Positions 50,422-61,393 are shown, counted from the first letter of the stretch. The stretch: DNA of 64,000 nt from Xenorhabdus ishibashii (GCF_002632755.1 NZ_NJAK01000001.1:2976001-3040000), one strand, 5' to 3'. Numbers and translations: made by a program. Notes: generated by a model from the sequence alone, not told the origin.

Positions 50422-51680
50422 AGAGGGTTCCTTGATAGATAGTTTCGTTTCGTTGTATCAGCGGAATACCAGCCACCGCCTCGTTGTTTAATGTGATACA
50501 TCGCCGCATCAGCTTCAGAGAGCAGTTGTTCTGCCGTTAGCTTACCATTGGATAATGCGATACCGATGCTGAGTGTGATACGTAGATGTTGTCCATTAGG
50601 AAGAAGAATGGGGGTATCCAGAGCATGGATGATATTTTTAGCAACACGCTCTGCATCTTCCAGATTGGCAGAAGGCAATAGGATAGCGAATTCATCTCCG
50701 CCTAGTCGTGCCACGGTATCTGTTTTTCTTACCCTTCGCCTTAAGGTGGCGGCGATAGTGACAAGAACATGATCACCGGCAGCATGTCCATAGATATCAT
50801 TGACATATTTCAGCCTGTTACCATCAATAAATAATATCGCTGCACTTTCATGCATAAATTTATCGCTCATGACGGTTGAAAGAACGCGCTCAAAAGTAGC
50901 CCGATTTGGTAAACCTGTTAAGGAGTCATGTTGTGCTTGCCAGGTTAAAACGGCCTTTTCTGTTTGCAGATGGTGCTGCCACTCTTCCAGCTCTTCTAGC
51001 AGGTGATTGAAAACCTGGCTTAGCTCATGCAGTTCAGCAATATGGGCAGAGGGTACGCGTCGTGAAAAAGTCCGGCGTTGCCGCACATCATGGGCGACGG
51101 CCGTAATGTTTTGCAAGGCCCTGACGATGCCATCGTGCATGCGCAATGAAAGGTAGAGTGAAATTACGGCGCTGAACAGCAGGCAGGCAAATAGTACTAG
51201 CAGAGTTTGATAAATAAATTTAATGATGTGGTCGCTGTTACCAATTAACCAGACTGCCCCTATTTTTTGCTGGTGGTGATATATTGGCAAGATAAAAGGT
51301 TCAGGAAAAAGCCAGTACTCGACCAATTTTTTGAAATTGCCAGTGCGAGTTTCCTGATTGGCTTGCCATCTGGCTAACACCTGCTGTTTAGCATCAAAAA
51401 TTTTGGCTTCTGTAAAACCATCATGAACAGCAATCAGTTCCAATATTTCGTTTGCTGCGGTTTTATCCTGAAAAACCACTGCTGCCTGTGCTGAATGGGC
51501 AATGGTTGTGGCAATCAGTTTTAAACTGTTTTCAGCATATTTCTGCATGGCAAGTAATGCCAGTAAAGATAAAAACAAGCCAACTACGGATAATATGATA
51601 AAGGTAATGACTAAATGGATCCGGTGGAAAGCATGACGTAAAGTAGGGCGTGATGGCATCAGTGAATAACGTTTTTTCAT
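50418..51680 (-). CDS. yfiN: YfiN/HmsD-type diguanylate cyclase
   Basis: 420 residues from the ATG at 51680 (MKKRYSLMPSRP); the longer frame starts inside yfiR and lacks a ribosome site. Layout: membrane helix (about 22-45), periplasmic CHASE8-like domain, second membrane helix (about 165-187), HAMP (about 190-240), then GGDEF. The active site is LGGDEF, intact. The inhibitory I-site RKTD sits five residues before it, so product feedback is expected. It makes c-di-GMP; YfiR represses it in the periplasm. It follows yfiR by 4 bases. Confidence 0.92.
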   Translation of the reverse strand: MKKRYSLMPSRPTLRHAFHRIHLVITFIILSVVGLFLSLLALLAMQKYAENSLKLIATTIAHSAQAAVVFQDKTAANEILELIAVHDGFTEAKIFDAKQQVLARWQANQETRTGNFKKLVEYWLFPEPFILPIYHHQQKIGAVWLIGNSDHIIKFIYQTLLVLFACLLFSAVISLYLSLRMHDGIVRALQNITAVAHDVRQRRTFSRRVPSAHIAELHELSQVFNHLLEELEEWQHHLQTEKAVLTWQAQHDSLTGLPNRATFERVLSTVMSDKFMHESAAILFIDGNRLKYVNDIYGHAAGDHVLVTIAATLRRRVRKTDTVARLGGDEFAILLPSANLEDAERVAKNIIHALDTPILLPNGQHLRITLSIGIALSNGKLTAEQLLSEADAAMYHIKQRGGGWYSADTTKRNYLSRNPL

Positions 51681-51684
51681 AAGA

Positions 51685-52281
51685 TTATTCCACCTTACGA
51701 GCCAATTGCAGGACATTCGGATGTATGCGCACGCCGCTGCGCGTCAGAATATCAAGATTGAGGCTAAATGTTGCCTGAGCGTTGTTAATGTTGAGGCAAA
51801 ATGCGCTGCCGATTTCACAGTTCGGATTATTTTCAGCAATAGTAAGCAATGGTTTGTCATTTTTCAGGTTGATCACCTGATGTTGAAGTTGTGGATCGAC
51901 TTGACCATAGTAAATGACATCACATCTTTCTATGAGGTGCTCTACGTTGAAATTGAGTGTTTCAACTTGCAATTCTGTGTGATCAGAAATCATATCAATG
52001 TGGGTTAAGGCGCTAATGTAATTGGATGGGGGAACCAGACATAAGTGCAGGGTAGTAGGTGTAATAGGCCAGTGGGTATAACTAATAATTCCAGAAACTA
52101 CCCGCGCAACATTTTCGTTGAGTGTTATTTTTTCATTAGTATCAGGCATAGCCATTACTGCTGAATTACATGTGACGGTGATTAAGCATAAAGTCATCAA
52201 TATTCGCAGGAAAAATCTGTAAATACAGCGTCTAAAAATAGCGTGTTTACAAAGATAATGAGTCCGTTCAATCACTTTCAT
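51685..52281 (-). CDS. yfiR: YfiR/HmsC-type periplasmic repressor of the cyclase
   Basis: 198 residues from the ATG at 52281. A hydrophobic signal segment ILMTLCLITVTCNSAVMA is preceded by an unusually long, basic N-terminus, so a later start (Met at the start of the hydrophobic stretch) is possible. The mature part matches the DUF4154/YfiR family, with the C-terminal SGVRIHPNVLQLAR. Cys pairs (CLVP, RCDV, NCEIG, FCLN) could form the two redox-sensitive disulfides known for YfiR. It would hold YfiN inactive. First gene of the yfiRNB operon; it lies about 220 bases downstream of pgaD. Confidence 0.88.
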   Translation of the reverse strand: MKVIERTHYLCKHAIFRRCIYRFFLRILMTLCLITVTCNSAVMAMPDTNEKITLNENVARVVSGIISYTHWPITPTTLHLCLVPPSNYISALTHIDMISDHTELQVETLNFNVEHLIERCDVIYYGQVDPQLQHQVINLKNDKPLLTIAENNPNCEIGSAFCLNINNAQATFSLNLDILTRSGVRIHPNVLQLARKVE

Positions 52282-52372
52282 ATCGGGTTCCAATATTTAT
52301 TCTTCATCCAGTATTTGTTTTTCATATTGTAAATAATCGTTGAGATTTTTGATAAAATCGGTTCTCAGCCAG

Positions 52373-52413
52373 AACCTATCTCATTCAGTTTCATTTCCTT
52401 AATGAGATAGGTT
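52373..52413. repeat. 13-bp inverted repeat between pgaD and yfiR
   Basis: AACCTATCTCATT / AATGAGATAGGTT with a 15-base loop. It has no T-run. It lies just after the pga terminator candidate and about 90 bases upstream of the yfiR start, so it could be a second terminator arm or a leader structure of yfiR. Confidence 0.5.
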
Positions 52414-52422
52414 GTAAAATTA

Positions 52423-52451
52423 TGGCTTTCCAAGTAAGACTTAGAAAGCCA
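52423..52451 (-). terminator. Probable terminator of the pga operon
   Basis: TGGCTTTC / GAAAGCCA stem, followed on the minus strand by ATAATTTT. It starts about 50 bases after the pgaD stop. Confidence 0.65.
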
Positions 52452-52501
52452 ATTGATACCGTCAGGGTAAAATTTCATTTTTAGTAAATAGATGGCTATT
52501 T

Positions 52502-52924
52502 TTATATCGATACATTTTCATTGATGCCTATTATATGTCCATGATTGTCATAAGTGATACTGGAAACCTTGCTTTGCCTTAAGGTATCTAACAATTCGTG
52601 TTCCAAAGCAAAACTCTGGGCTATTTCAGCATAAGTTAATGCAGGTCGGTGACGACGGCGTTCGATTTTAAATCGATGCTGATTGTATTTTGCCCAGCCA
52701 ATGAGCAAAAAAGCATTAAATATGGCGATGGCAATATAAAGGGCGATAGTTCCCAGTTCTGAAGTAAATAATGTCGAAATAAAAGGCTTAGGACCATTAT
52801 GGGAGGCGTAAAATAATCCCAATATGAATAGATAGATAAAGCCCACCCAAGCCAGAATGGTCAATAGAATATCAATTATACGAGGCCATAATCTTTGTTC
52901 AGTAAAAATCAAGGGTTCTTTCAT
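52502..52924 (-). CDS. pgaD: PgaD/HmsS, PNAG synthase accessory subunit
   Basis: 140 residues with two membrane helices (about 17-38 and 57-80). It begins [19 protein letters not shown], with WPR and the W in [10 protein letters not shown] typical of PgaD. In E. coli, PgaD binds c-di-GMP together with PgaC and is needed for polymerisation. The ATG overlaps the pgaC stop (ATGA). Last gene of the operon. Confidence 0.93.
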   Translation of the reverse strand: MKEPLIFTEQRLWPRIIDILLTILAWVGFIYLFILGLFYASHNGPKPFISTLFTSELGTIALYIAIAIFNAFLLIGWAKYNQHRFKIERRRHRPALTYAEIAQSFALEHELLDTLRQSKVSSITYDNHGHIIGINENVSI

Positions 52925-54252
52925 GATCCTATCCTCTCTATTCCTCGATCAGGACTTTCCCAGCGAGCACGTTTTCTGTGTACTTTAAGCATCACTTTAG
53001 GAAATGATACCAAGGTCGTAAATAGACTTAGCATCCAATAGACCATCGGATACCAAATCATCCAGAACAACGATGAAGCAACATGTTTTTCATAGCGTCG
53101 TTCAATCACTAAACTGACGGTAAACTGGATCAGGCAGGTAGCCGCCAGAACCAATCCCGTATACCCAGGTGGAAATAGTGTATAGACGCGAATGTTTTCC
53201 GGTAATGTGAGGAACATACCGAGAAAAAATAAAATGATGGAAAGGGCAAATGTAAATGACCAGATAACGGAACAGCAGAATTCAGCAAATAACACCCACA
53301 TGCGGCGATATTGCCATGACCACAATTGACGCAGGTTTTTCAGGAAAACTTCGGCTCCACCCTGTGCCCAACGTAACCGCTGCTTCCATAATCCCCGTAG
53401 GGTTTCAGGCATCAAGATCCAGCAGATGGCGCGGGGTTCGAAAAAGATAGACCAATGGTGTAACTGGAGTTTCCAACTCACATCGATATCTTCTGTGATC
53501 ATGTCATCACTCCAATACCCCACGTCGGCCAATGCCCTGCGGTTAAAGGCTGCAACAACACCTGAAACGGTAAAGACTTGACCATAAACCCGTTGGGTAC
53601 GTTTAATCAGGCCAATAATGGAGGAAAATTCGCCAACCTGAATGCGCCCAACTAAGGTGGAACGTGTACGAACGCGGGGATTACCTGTAACAGCGCCAAC
53701 ACGGGGATGATCAATCATGGGCTTGACCAGCCAAACAGCCGCATCGCGATCTAACAGGGCATCACCATCAATGCAGACCAGATAATCACTCTTTGCGGCA
53801 GCAGCTCCCGCTTGAAGTGCAGTCGCTTTGCCTTGATTCTGTTTCAGGTGTATCACCCTCAAGGCTTGATGTTGTTTCGCCATAGCATTGAGTTCATCTG
53901 CGGTGCTATCGGTTGAACCATCATTGATAGCGATCACTTCAATATTGGGATAGCGCTGGTTCAGTGCTGCCAGTAGTGTTTCGCGAACATTTTGCCCTTC
54001 GTTGTAGCAGGGGATCAAAATTGAAATTAGAGGTTCACCTTCAAGGTGCGGGGCTTCTTCATCAATGATTTTCCAATGCCTTTCCCGATAGAGCCAGAAA
54101 TAGATCCCTCCTGAGATCCAGATGGCCGACATGAACAAAGGCCAGAAAAAGACAAAGTTCAACATGACTTCACCGGTAAAGGTGATAGCGATGCCAAGAG
54201 GGATGCTCAATACAAGGCAGAGCACTACAAACGCAATAATACGATCAATCAT
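52921..54252 (-). CDS. pgaC: PgaC/HmsR, poly-beta-1,6-N-acetylglucosamine synthase
   Basis: 443 residues from the ATG at 54252, which overlaps the end of pgaB by 8 bases and matches the start of E. coli PgaC; a longer frame begins 14 codons earlier inside pgaB. It is a family-2 glycosyltransferase polymerising UDP-GlcNAc at the inner membrane. Motifs: [20 protein letters not shown], the DGDALLD (DxD), TEDID (catalytic Asp) and QRLRWAQGG (QxxRW). Two membrane helices lie before and three after the catalytic domain. Activity is turned on by c-di-GMP through PgaC-PgaD. Confidence 0.95.
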   Translation of the reverse strand: MIDRIIAFVVLCLVLSIPLGIAITFTGEVMLNFVFFWPLFMSAIWISGGIYFWLYRERHWKIIDEEAPHLEGEPLISILIPCYNEGQNVRETLLAALNQRYPNIEVIAINDGSTDSTADELNAMAKQHQALRVIHLKQNQGKATALQAGAAAAKSDYLVCIDGDALLDRDAAVWLVKPMIDHPRVGAVTGNPRVRTRSTLVGRIQVGEFSSIIGLIKRTQRVYGQVFTVSGVVAAFNRRALADVGYWSDDMITEDIDVSWKLQLHHWSIFFEPRAICWILMPETLRGLWKQRLRWAQGGAEVFLKNLRQLWSWQYRRMWVLFAEFCCSVIWSFTFALSIILFFLGMFLTLPENIRVYTLFPPGYTGLVLAATCLIQFTVSLVIERRYEKHVASSLFWMIWYPMVYWMLSLFTTLVSFPKVMLKVHRKRARWESPDRGIERIGS

Positions 54253-56281
54253 TAAGTGGATACCATTCAGGAGAAATAACAGGGCGGATCTCATTCATTT
54301 CTGGTTGATTGTTGAGAAAGTCATCAGGGTAATAACCGAAACTCTGTGCGCCATTGAGCTGTAATTGACGCATCCATTCTGCTAATTGGTGCCCTGAAAT
54401 TGCTCTTTTATCCAGTGGCTTGCGCCAATCTACGGATTGCAATTCAAAGACAGTTTTGTCCAGTGCCTGAGGGCGTAGTGCAATGGTTTTCACCAATCGG
54501 GATAACCACTGATTGCTTTTTGATAGAGGCACATTTTCCATCAATGGCATTGCCATTGGAGCAACCCAATCGTAGTGAGCGAGGAAATCATCCAGATTTT
54601 GGGCAAACCACTCTTCGCTGTCTGGTTCCAGAATGGGCAGGGCAAAAATATTGCGCGCAGTTTTGAGCTGATACCCCCGTACTGATTTGAGTTCTCTGGT
54701 TAATTCGTTAGTAAAATCAATCAGGTATTGGCTTTTGAAACGTGTCCAACGGGCAAATTGTTCGGGATCTTGCCGAATTTCTGCAATGGAGGCAGATAAA
54801 CCTGCGGCTTGATAAGCCTTGATGGCATCTGTGCCAGCATCTTCAAAATCAGACATGACGGCATCATCGTGATACAGAATGCCCTGAAAAATGGCATGAG
54901 AGGCTAAATCCTGATAAATCTCTTTGATCCTTTGGCGGTTTTCTGGGTTATAAGGCGATAAGCGACGATATTGTGTCGGGTTTACAAACAGTTTGTTGTG
55001 ACTTTCGTCATAGCTCATGACCCGCGGGAGTGAAGGCTCCAGCTCAAATGCCAGAACAGGCATCCACGCATAGACTTCAATATTCAGACGGCTGTGCAGT
55101 TGCCAAGCAACACGGTTAAAGAGATCAGCCCGCATTGGCAGCCAGCGATTAGGAAAATAGAGCTCACGGACATTGCCATCGCCTTTGGCATCAGCAAAGG
55201 CTTGCAGAAAAACGGTATTGACGCGCAGATCGGCAATGCGCTGGACAAGTTTGTCGAGATTCTGGGCTTGTTGGGCGGGGTCTGGATCGTAAACATAGTC
55301 CAGATCAATATGGGCAATCCGTAAGATTTTTTTATTCTGTACCTGAATCACCTGCTCGGCAAACTCTTTCAGGGAAGGGTTATGTGTGAGCAATATACGC
55401 GGAACATTATCAAGATCGTTGACGTTCGCCAGCCCATTGTCCAGCGTCAATGCCATTTTGTAGCCGTAGCGTTTGGCTATTTCCAGTGTAACACCGTTAT
55501 CTATGCCATAAGGCCAAATCCAGACTCGTGGCTGCTTACCTGTGGCAGCGATAATTCTTTGGGTAATAGTGGCAATATCCTTTTCCATCCGCTGGCGAAA
55601 CGCTTGCTCACTTTCATATTTACCTGTTTTCGGATTGTAAATGCGAACGGCCGCAGCCGGTTCTGTATTGCCTTGTGGGTTAGCGATAGCGCCATAATGA
55701 TGTTGATAAGTATGGGAGCCAATTTCCACTAAACCAGAACGAGACATTTCAGCCACTTGTCCCCAGGTAGTGAAACGCTCCCGCGCTACCATCAATCCCC
55801 CAAAATCAACGGGTTTTTCGGCTGGTGCATCAACCCAGATCCCAACCGGAGCCAAAATGGCTGGCCAGTTATAGGCTTTCAGCAGCGGAAATACACGATG
55901 GTAGAAACTGCTATAGCCATCATCGAAAGTCAGTAACACGGCCTTGGGGGGCAATGGTGTCCCTCCCTGATTGGCGGTGAGAATTTGATCGACAGTAACA
56001 GGCTGGTAGCCATTTTCCCGCAGCCATGCAAACTGATCGTTCAATGCGCTGGTACGGACTGACATAAAACGCTGATCGGCACCATCATCTTCGACATCAT
56101 GGTAAGCAAGAACCACAAAACCATTTTCAGGCCAGGGGCGTTCATTCATGGGAAGAGGTCGTTGCGCTGGTGGAACGAAATCAGGTTTTTCTGCATATGC
56201 CAGCATGCCAAATTGGGAAATCAACAGGCTAATCAGCAGTGCCGATATCATCAACCAATGACGAAAAACATTGTGTATCAT
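54245..56281 (-). CDS. pgaB: PgaB/HmsF, PNAG N-deacetylase and hydrolase
   Basis: 678 residues. The N-terminal polysaccharide deacetylase domain (about 55-310) shows [15 protein letters not shown] and SHTYQHHYG metal-site segments. The C-terminal glycoside-hydrolase-like domain (about 330-670) begins [12 protein letters not shown] and has [12 protein letters not shown]. It partially deacetylates PNAG in the periplasm for export by PgaA. Odd: the signal segment ([18 protein letters not shown]) has no Cys, whereas E. coli PgaB has a lipobox (LTAC), so this one may be soluble or held by an uncleaved signal. It lies 10 bases after pgaA. Confidence 0.95.
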   Translation of the reverse strand: MIHNVFRHWLMISALLISLLISQFGMLAYAEKPDFVPPAQRPLPMNERPWPENGFVVLAYHDVEDDGADQRFMSVRTSALNDQFAWLRENGYQPVTVDQILTANQGGTPLPPKAVLLTFDDGYSSFYHRVFPLLKAYNWPAILAPVGIWVDAPAEKPVDFGGLMVARERFTTWGQVAEMSRSGLVEIGSHTYQHHYGAIANPQGNTEPAAAVRIYNPKTGKYESEQAFRQRMEKDIATITQRIIAATGKQPRVWIWPYGIDNGVTLEIAKRYGYKMALTLDNGLANVNDLDNVPRILLTHNPSLKEFAEQVIQVQNKKILRIAHIDLDYVYDPDPAQQAQNLDKLVQRIADLRVNTVFLQAFADAKGDGNVRELYFPNRWLPMRADLFNRVAWQLHSRLNIEVYAWMPVLAFELEPSLPRVMSYDESHNKLFVNPTQYRRLSPYNPENRQRIKEIYQDLASHAIFQGILYHDDAVMSDFEDAGTDAIKAYQAAGLSASIAEIRQDPEQFARWTRFKSQYLIDFTNELTRELKSVRGYQLKTARNIFALPILEPDSEEWFAQNLDDFLAHYDWVAPMAMPLMENVPLSKSNQWLSRLVKTIALRPQALDKTVFELQSVDWRKPLDKRAISGHQLAEWMRQLQLNGAQSFGYYPDDFLNNQPEMNEIRPVISPEWYPLND

Positions 56282-56291
56282 AAAAAATCCT

Positions 56292-58790
56292 TTAGAACCG
56301 ATAGATTAAATCAAAAGCAGCTTGCAGATTACTTTCTCGTTTACCGTCGTAAGGACGTTTATCCAGCGTGAGCCTTACCCCTGCATCAATAACATCATTC
56401 CATTTAATACGTTGGCCATACCCCACCATTGTGATAAGGCTACTGCCATATCCCCGCTGCCAATATTGCCCAATCCCTGCCACAACTTGCTGACTCCAGA
56501 CGGTTTGATAGTGCCGATACATGATGTGATCGGCTTCCAGTTCAGGCAGGAAGGTAAAGTCGTTTTTAGGATTGAAATAGGGTGTATTTTGCCGGGTATT
56601 GTGAGTTGTACTCAGTTCCAACTGTGCATCGAGCTTCAGGTAAGAGGCGGTATATAGGCGTTGAAGGCCATCAATGCCATATTCAAAACGATGGTTACCA
56701 TCTGAAAAGAATACAGGGGCAAAGCGAGCACTCCATTGGCTGCGTTCGCTGTATCGCCAGCGAGTGTAAATTTGTCCGCCATTGGCGTGGATATTATTGC
56801 TTAATGCTCGCAGGGGGGTATTACGGGCGAAGCGTTCTGCGGAGCCGCCCAATCGCCATTGATCATTGAAATCATACCAGGATGAGATCCGCAATCCTAT
56901 CTTGTTGCCATGACGATAATGACGTGCAGAAACCTCACTTTCCAGCCAAAGATCCCGCGAACGCCACTCTACACCGCCGCGTAAATCACGGTTCAAACCT
57001 CGGCCTTCTGAAAATTGGCTGCGATTGTAAGCACCACCAGCAAATAAGCGCCAGTTATCCTCAAAAGGAGGACTATAAAGTACAGTGTCAATGTCTGTAC
57101 TGTGTTTGCCGCTTTCTGGATTATCTGAATTAATGCCTTGATTGACTTTAACTTGCAATTCTGACATATGATGCACATTGCGCAGACGGTTAAGGCGTTT
57201 TGCGGACATATCTTCTGGGGCGCGGGTAAAAACATCATCAGCCAGCAAATCCATCTGCCGCCATTCTTGCAGGGTAAGTGCGGTATAACCTTGCTGGATT
57301 TCCAACGCCAAATTGCGGTGATCGAGCCCTTCAATTTGTTTTAATTCACTTTCGGCACGACGTGGCCAACCACGATCCAGCCAGATAGCCGCCAGGTCAA
57401 TTCGTAATTTCTGGTTTCCGGGGGCTGTGCGGGCTAAATGGGTAAAGCGTTTTTCTGCTTCGGGGAGATCTTCACGTAATTGTGCAGATTCCGCTAAAAA
57501 CTGCTGGCCTTGTAGCCAGTCATCATTCGGAACGCGAATGGGAGAACCAAAGACATTAAGCATATAAGGATTGCGTTGCTTGATATCGGTAGCAAGTTGT
57601 TGGGCTGCATCCAGATGCTCACTTTCCACATTCGCATAAAAAAGGACGATATCATCTTCAAGGGGGATATTGGGTGATGATATTTTCCCAGACGACGAGA
57701 TATTTCCATCGGGATGATTCAAAGAGGAATAGTTCAAAGAACGCAGAATATTCCGTGCTTTTTCTGGCTGGCGCAGATTCAGGTAGGCTGCTGCTGCCCA
57801 TTTCTGGGCATATTTCGGCACAGGTATGCCTTGTTTTTGCAAGAGCAGGTATTCATCAATAACTTCTTGCATCCGATAGCGAGAAAGAAGGGCACCAAGC
57901 CTATCAATGCGCGCCTGTTGGTAATCTTGTTGTGCATCAGGTAGGTTGCGCCATTGATTTAGCATATGCTCGTAGCGGGAAAGTGCCCTGTCAGCAATGT
58001 CAAAGCGCTCTTTTTCACTACGATTAGGGATCATTGACAAACGAACTAATTCTGCTGTGGCGTCAGCTTTCAGCCTGCGCAGTTGCGCCGTGGTCAATTG
58101 TGTTGCGTGCTGTTGTGCCAAGTGCCATGCAGGTTCACTGATCCGATTGTTTTGTAGGCTGAACAGATAGTCTTGGGTGACTTCTTGATTGCCGGAAAAC
58201 CGTTTATGCGCGGTAGAAAGCATTTGCATGGCATCCCATGTCCGACCAGCCGCTTGATCAACATAGGCCAGCAAACGGTAATTAGCGGCATCAGGTTTAT
58301 CAGTCAATAAATTTTGTGCCAAACGGCGAGCTTCTGTGTCCTGTCTGGCATCGGCGAGCGTCATAATAAGGCCAGCTTTGATATCTCTGTTCTGTTTGTC
58401 CAGAGCCAGAGCTGTATGCCACATCTGGATTGCTTGTGACCATTGGCGTTGGTTGCGATAAGCCCTGGCAACAGCCGAAAGCCCTCTGGCGGGTATCGCC
58501 ACTGAGCGGTAGCGTTGCCAGAGAGAAATGACTTCATCATCATATCCAGCCCAGCTTGCAACTTGTAACCAATCAGCAATTTGCGAAGAAGAAAGACGAT
58601 GTTGTTTTTCTTCCTGACGAATATATTCGAGCATGGGGTGGGTATTACCATTTCTGGCTTGTTGAATTAATGCATCGTAATCTGCCAGAGCGGATTTCGT
58701 TGTTATTAAACAACTTAGTGATATAAATAACGATAACAACTTATACCGATATCTATGAAAGCCCATCGGATGGAAATAAAGATATGACAC
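56292..58790 (-). CDS. pgaA: PgaA/HmsH, outer-membrane PNAG exporter
   Basis: 832 residues from a GTG start at 58790 with AAAAGGGGA upstream; a later ATG (58766) has no ribosome site. A signal peptide ends near KSALA-D. The N-terminal half is periplasmic TPR superhelix (repeats through about residue 520), and the C-terminal half is a 16-stranded beta-barrel ending in Phe (DLIYRF). A low-complexity insert rich in Ser, Asn and Pro sits near residues 352-375. It exports partially deacetylated PNAG. First gene of pgaABCD; its promoter lies in the 0.9-kb gap to menD. Confidence 0.95.
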   Translation of the reverse strand: MSYLYFHPMGFHRYRYKLLSLFISLSCLITTKSALADYDALIQQARNGNTHPMLEYIRQEEKQHRLSSSQIADWLQVASWAGYDDEVISLWQRYRSVAIPARGLSAVARAYRNQRQWSQAIQMWHTALALDKQNRDIKAGLIMTLADARQDTEARRLAQNLLTDKPDAANYRLLAYVDQAAGRTWDAMQMLSTAHKRFSGNQEVTQDYLFSLQNNRISEPAWHLAQQHATQLTTAQLRRLKADATAELVRLSMIPNRSEKERFDIADRALSRYEHMLNQWRNLPDAQQDYQQARIDRLGALLSRYRMQEVIDEYLLLQKQGIPVPKYAQKWAAAAYLNLRQPEKARNILRSLNYSSLNHPDGNISSSGKISSPNIPLEDDIVLFYANVESEHLDAAQQLATDIKQRNPYMLNVFGSPIRVPNDDWLQGQQFLAESAQLREDLPEAEKRFTHLARTAPGNQKLRIDLAAIWLDRGWPRRAESELKQIEGLDHRNLALEIQQGYTALTLQEWRQMDLLADDVFTRAPEDMSAKRLNRLRNVHHMSELQVKVNQGINSDNPESGKHSTDIDTVLYSPPFEDNWRLFAGGAYNRSQFSEGRGLNRDLRGGVEWRSRDLWLESEVSARHYRHGNKIGLRISSWYDFNDQWRLGGSAERFARNTPLRALSNNIHANGGQIYTRWRYSERSQWSARFAPVFFSDGNHRFEYGIDGLQRLYTASYLKLDAQLELSTTHNTRQNTPYFNPKNDFTFLPELEADHIMYRHYQTVWSQQVVAGIGQYWQRGYGSSLITMVGYGQRIKWNDVIDAGVRLTLDKRPYDGKRESNLQAAFDLIYRF

Positions 58791-59719
58791 GCTATCCCCT
58801 TTTCATACTGCTTGTTGATTTTACAAATAACAGGATCAGACGGAATTTAATTTAATTTAGATTAAGATGAATTTTTACATTCTTCATTTTTGAAGAGGCA
58901 AAATAATACGTACTGCGTGAATTTATATCAATGGGAAAATTTCGTAAAACAATTACGGATATTTTGTTTTATGTTGGTACTGTATCTAATTGTAATAATA
59001 AATAAAGGTTATATTTTTGTTTTGAGTTTGCTTTAATTTGTTTTAAATCAATCGCTTGTGAACATGGCTTTCTGTTATGTAACTATATTGAAAAATAAGG
59101 GTTAATTTTGAGGTTGATTTCAATAAAAAAAACTTAGACTGAGTGTAAATATTTTTTATTACCGAATGGTGAATGTTTCTGGTTGTTGATGTTTTTATTT
59201 GAAATAAATTAGTGAAATTATATTAATTTATTTTTCAGCATAAAAATGTGGTTCATTAATCGTATTATGACCATAACTCGAAATTAAATGCTATTTTTAA
59301 TACCCTGAGTGGTTGCTTAAAAAATAACGGGGATGTTATCGGGTGACGAAATAAATATCCGATCATTTTTTGTTTTTGATTACATGTAAATTTAAAACAA
59401 TATTGCATGAGTGATTTACATTGATAATTATGTGGATATTATTGTCACTTGCAGATAACATTAGATAATCGCCTTCAAATTTATCAGCGGAGGTATTAGC
59501 CTAATCACTCATCACTCATCACTCATCACTCATCAATTTTCAGTTTTGTTATCAATTGATTTTATCTTTCTCATTTATAGCTAAAATATCACCAATTAAA
59601 TGACAATTTCTTGAACTAAGATAAGGAAATCGTTTTTACCCGCATTAAGATCAAGAACGCCTTATATAATATTTCTCATTCTTTGGCATCATTTTTAAAA
59701 AGAAGTTTTTGAGCACCCT
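58791..59719. other. Long pgaA-menD intergenic region
   Basis: About 930 strongly AT-rich bases between divergent pgaA and menD. No open frame of note. It must hold the pga and men promoters and contains the heptamer repeat at 59504-59535. In E. coli menF and elaB occupy this side of menD; I find no trace of either here. Confidence 0.6.
59504..59535 (+). repeat. Tandem heptamer repeat upstream of menD
   Basis: ATCACTC repeated four times in perfect head-to-tail copies plus a partial ATCA, 185 bases before the menD ATG. Too short and regular for CRISPR; a simple sequence repeat that could vary in copy number. Confidence 0.9.
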
Positions 59720-61393
59720 ATGTCAAACAGCGCACTCAACCGCCGCTGGGCGGAACTTTTATTGGAAGCATTAACCCGCCACGGATTGCGTCATATCTGC
59801 ATTGCTCCTGGATCTCGTTCAACAGCATTGACATTGGCTGGCGCAGGAAATCGTAAATTGATCTGTCATACCCATTTTGATGAGCGTGGATTGGGATATT
59901 TGGCTTTAGGATTGTCAAAAGCGAGCAAAGAGCCGGTTGCGGTTATTGTGACGTCTGGAACAGCCGTTGCCAATTTGTACCCTTCTTTAATTGAAGCGGG
60001 ATTGACGGGAGAACGATTGGTGTTTCTCACCGCAGATAGGCCACCTGAACTAATCGATTGTGGTGCTAATCAAGCTATTCGTCAGGTAGGCATTTTTGCT
60101 TCCCATCCCGCGCAAACTTTAGCATTGCCACTGCCAACTACAGAAGTTCCCGCCAGTTGGTTGGTTTCTTCCATCGATAATGCAATGTCAAACCTGAAAC
60201 AGGGTGCTCTACATATTAATTGTCCGTTTGCGGAGCCTTTGTATGGTGGTGAGATGACATTGCATCAAGACTGGTTGCAAACATTGGGAGAGTGGTGGCG
60301 AGGGAATGAACCGTGGTTGGCTCAGCCAGAAATGCATACCACAATCAAAGCCGGTGATTGGGATAGCTGGCAGAAAAAACGGGGGATTGTACTGGCAGGA
60401 AGAATGAGCGCAGAGGAGGGCAAATATGTTGCCCAATGGGCAAAAGAGATGGGATGGCCGCTTATTGGTGATGTGTTATCCCAAACCGGGCAGCCTTTGC
60501 CATATGCAGATTTATGGCTGACTCACTCTCGTACCCAGGAAATTCTGGCGCAAGGGCAATTGGTGATCCAATTTGGTGCTAGCCTGACAGGTAAGCGGTT
60601 ATTGCAATGGCAGGCTAAATGTCAACCTGAGCAATATTGGATTGTCGATCCGATTGCGGGCAGGCTTGATCCTGCGAATCATAGAGGGCGCAAATTCACT
60701 TGCAGCGTGACTGATTGGTTACGGGAACATCCTGCATATTCACAAGCACCTTGGGCAGATGAATTAAATTTATGGTCAAAAAGCGCATTTAAGTGTGTTG
60801 AAACCAAGTTGACGGGAGAATTTAGCGAGGCAGCGGTTGCACATCAACTGCCTCAATTGTTGCCAGAACAGGGGCAATTGTTTGTCGGCAATAGCTTGAT
60901 TGTGCGTTTGGTTGATGCTTTGGGGCAGCTTCCCGTGGGGTATCCGGTCTACAGCAACCGAGGTGCCAGTGGTATAGATGGGTTGATTGCAACCGCAGCA
61001 GGTGTTCAGAGGGCAACAAATAAACCGATACTAACGATTATAGGTGACATCTCCGCCCTCTATGATCTGAATAGTCTGGCTTTATTACGCAATCTTTCTG
61101 CTCCCATGTTATTGATCATAGTGAATAATAATGGCGGACAGATTTTTTCTCTGTTACCAACACCACAGGAAGAGCGCCAGCGTTTTTACTGTATGCCGCA
61201 AGATGTCAGTTTTGATCATGTTGCTGCTATGTTCGGCCTAAACTATGCGGCACCACAAAATTGGCCGGAATTAAAACGATGTGCCCAACAAGCATGGGAT
61301 CGTAAGGAGACGACATTGGTTGAGTTAAAGGTTTCAGGTAATGAAGGAGTTATATGCCTGCAAGAATTACTGGCACAGGTGGCGGCTCTGTGA
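59720..61393 (+). CDS. menD: MenD, SEPHCHC synthase
   Basis: 557 residues; E. coli MenD has 556. It is a thiamine-diphosphate enzyme that joins 2-oxoglutarate-derived succinic semialdehyde to isochorismate in menaquinone synthesis. Visible landmarks: [12 protein letters not shown] near the N-terminus, [21 protein letters not shown], then the ThDP/Mg region [15 protein letters not shown] and [12 protein letters not shown]. It starts the men cluster here; the usual first gene, menF, is not upstream. The ribosome site is weak. Confidence 0.96.
   Translation: MSNSALNRRWAELLLEALTRHGLRHICIAPGSRSTALTLAGAGNRKLICHTHFDERGLGYLALGLSKASKEPVAVIVTSGTAVANLYPSLIEAGLTGERLVFLTADRPPELIDCGANQAIRQVGIFASHPAQTLALPLPTTEVPASWLVSSIDNAMSNLKQGALHINCPFAEPLYGGEMTLHQDWLQTLGEWWRGNEPWLAQPEMHTTIKAGDWDSWQKKRGIVLAGRMSAEEGKYVAQWAKEMGWPLIGDVLSQTGQPLPYADLWLTHSRTQEILAQGQLVIQFGASLTGKRLLQWQAKCQPEQYWIVDPIAGRLDPANHRGRKFTCSVTDWLREHPAYSQAPWADELNLWSKSAFKCVETKLTGEFSEAAVAHQLPQLLPEQGQLFVGNSLIVRLVDALGQLPVGYPVYSNRGASGIDGLIATAAGVQRATNKPILTIIGDISALYDLNSLALLRNLSAPMLLIIVNNNGGQIFSLLPTPQEERQRFYCMPQDVSFDHVAAMFGLNYAAPQNWPELKRCAQQAWDRKETTLVELKVSGNEGVICLQELLAQVAAL

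Noticed and set aside
59504..59535. Possible CRISPR repeats
   Set aside because: Units are 7 bases in direct contact without spacers; a simple sequence repeat. No cas genes in the window.
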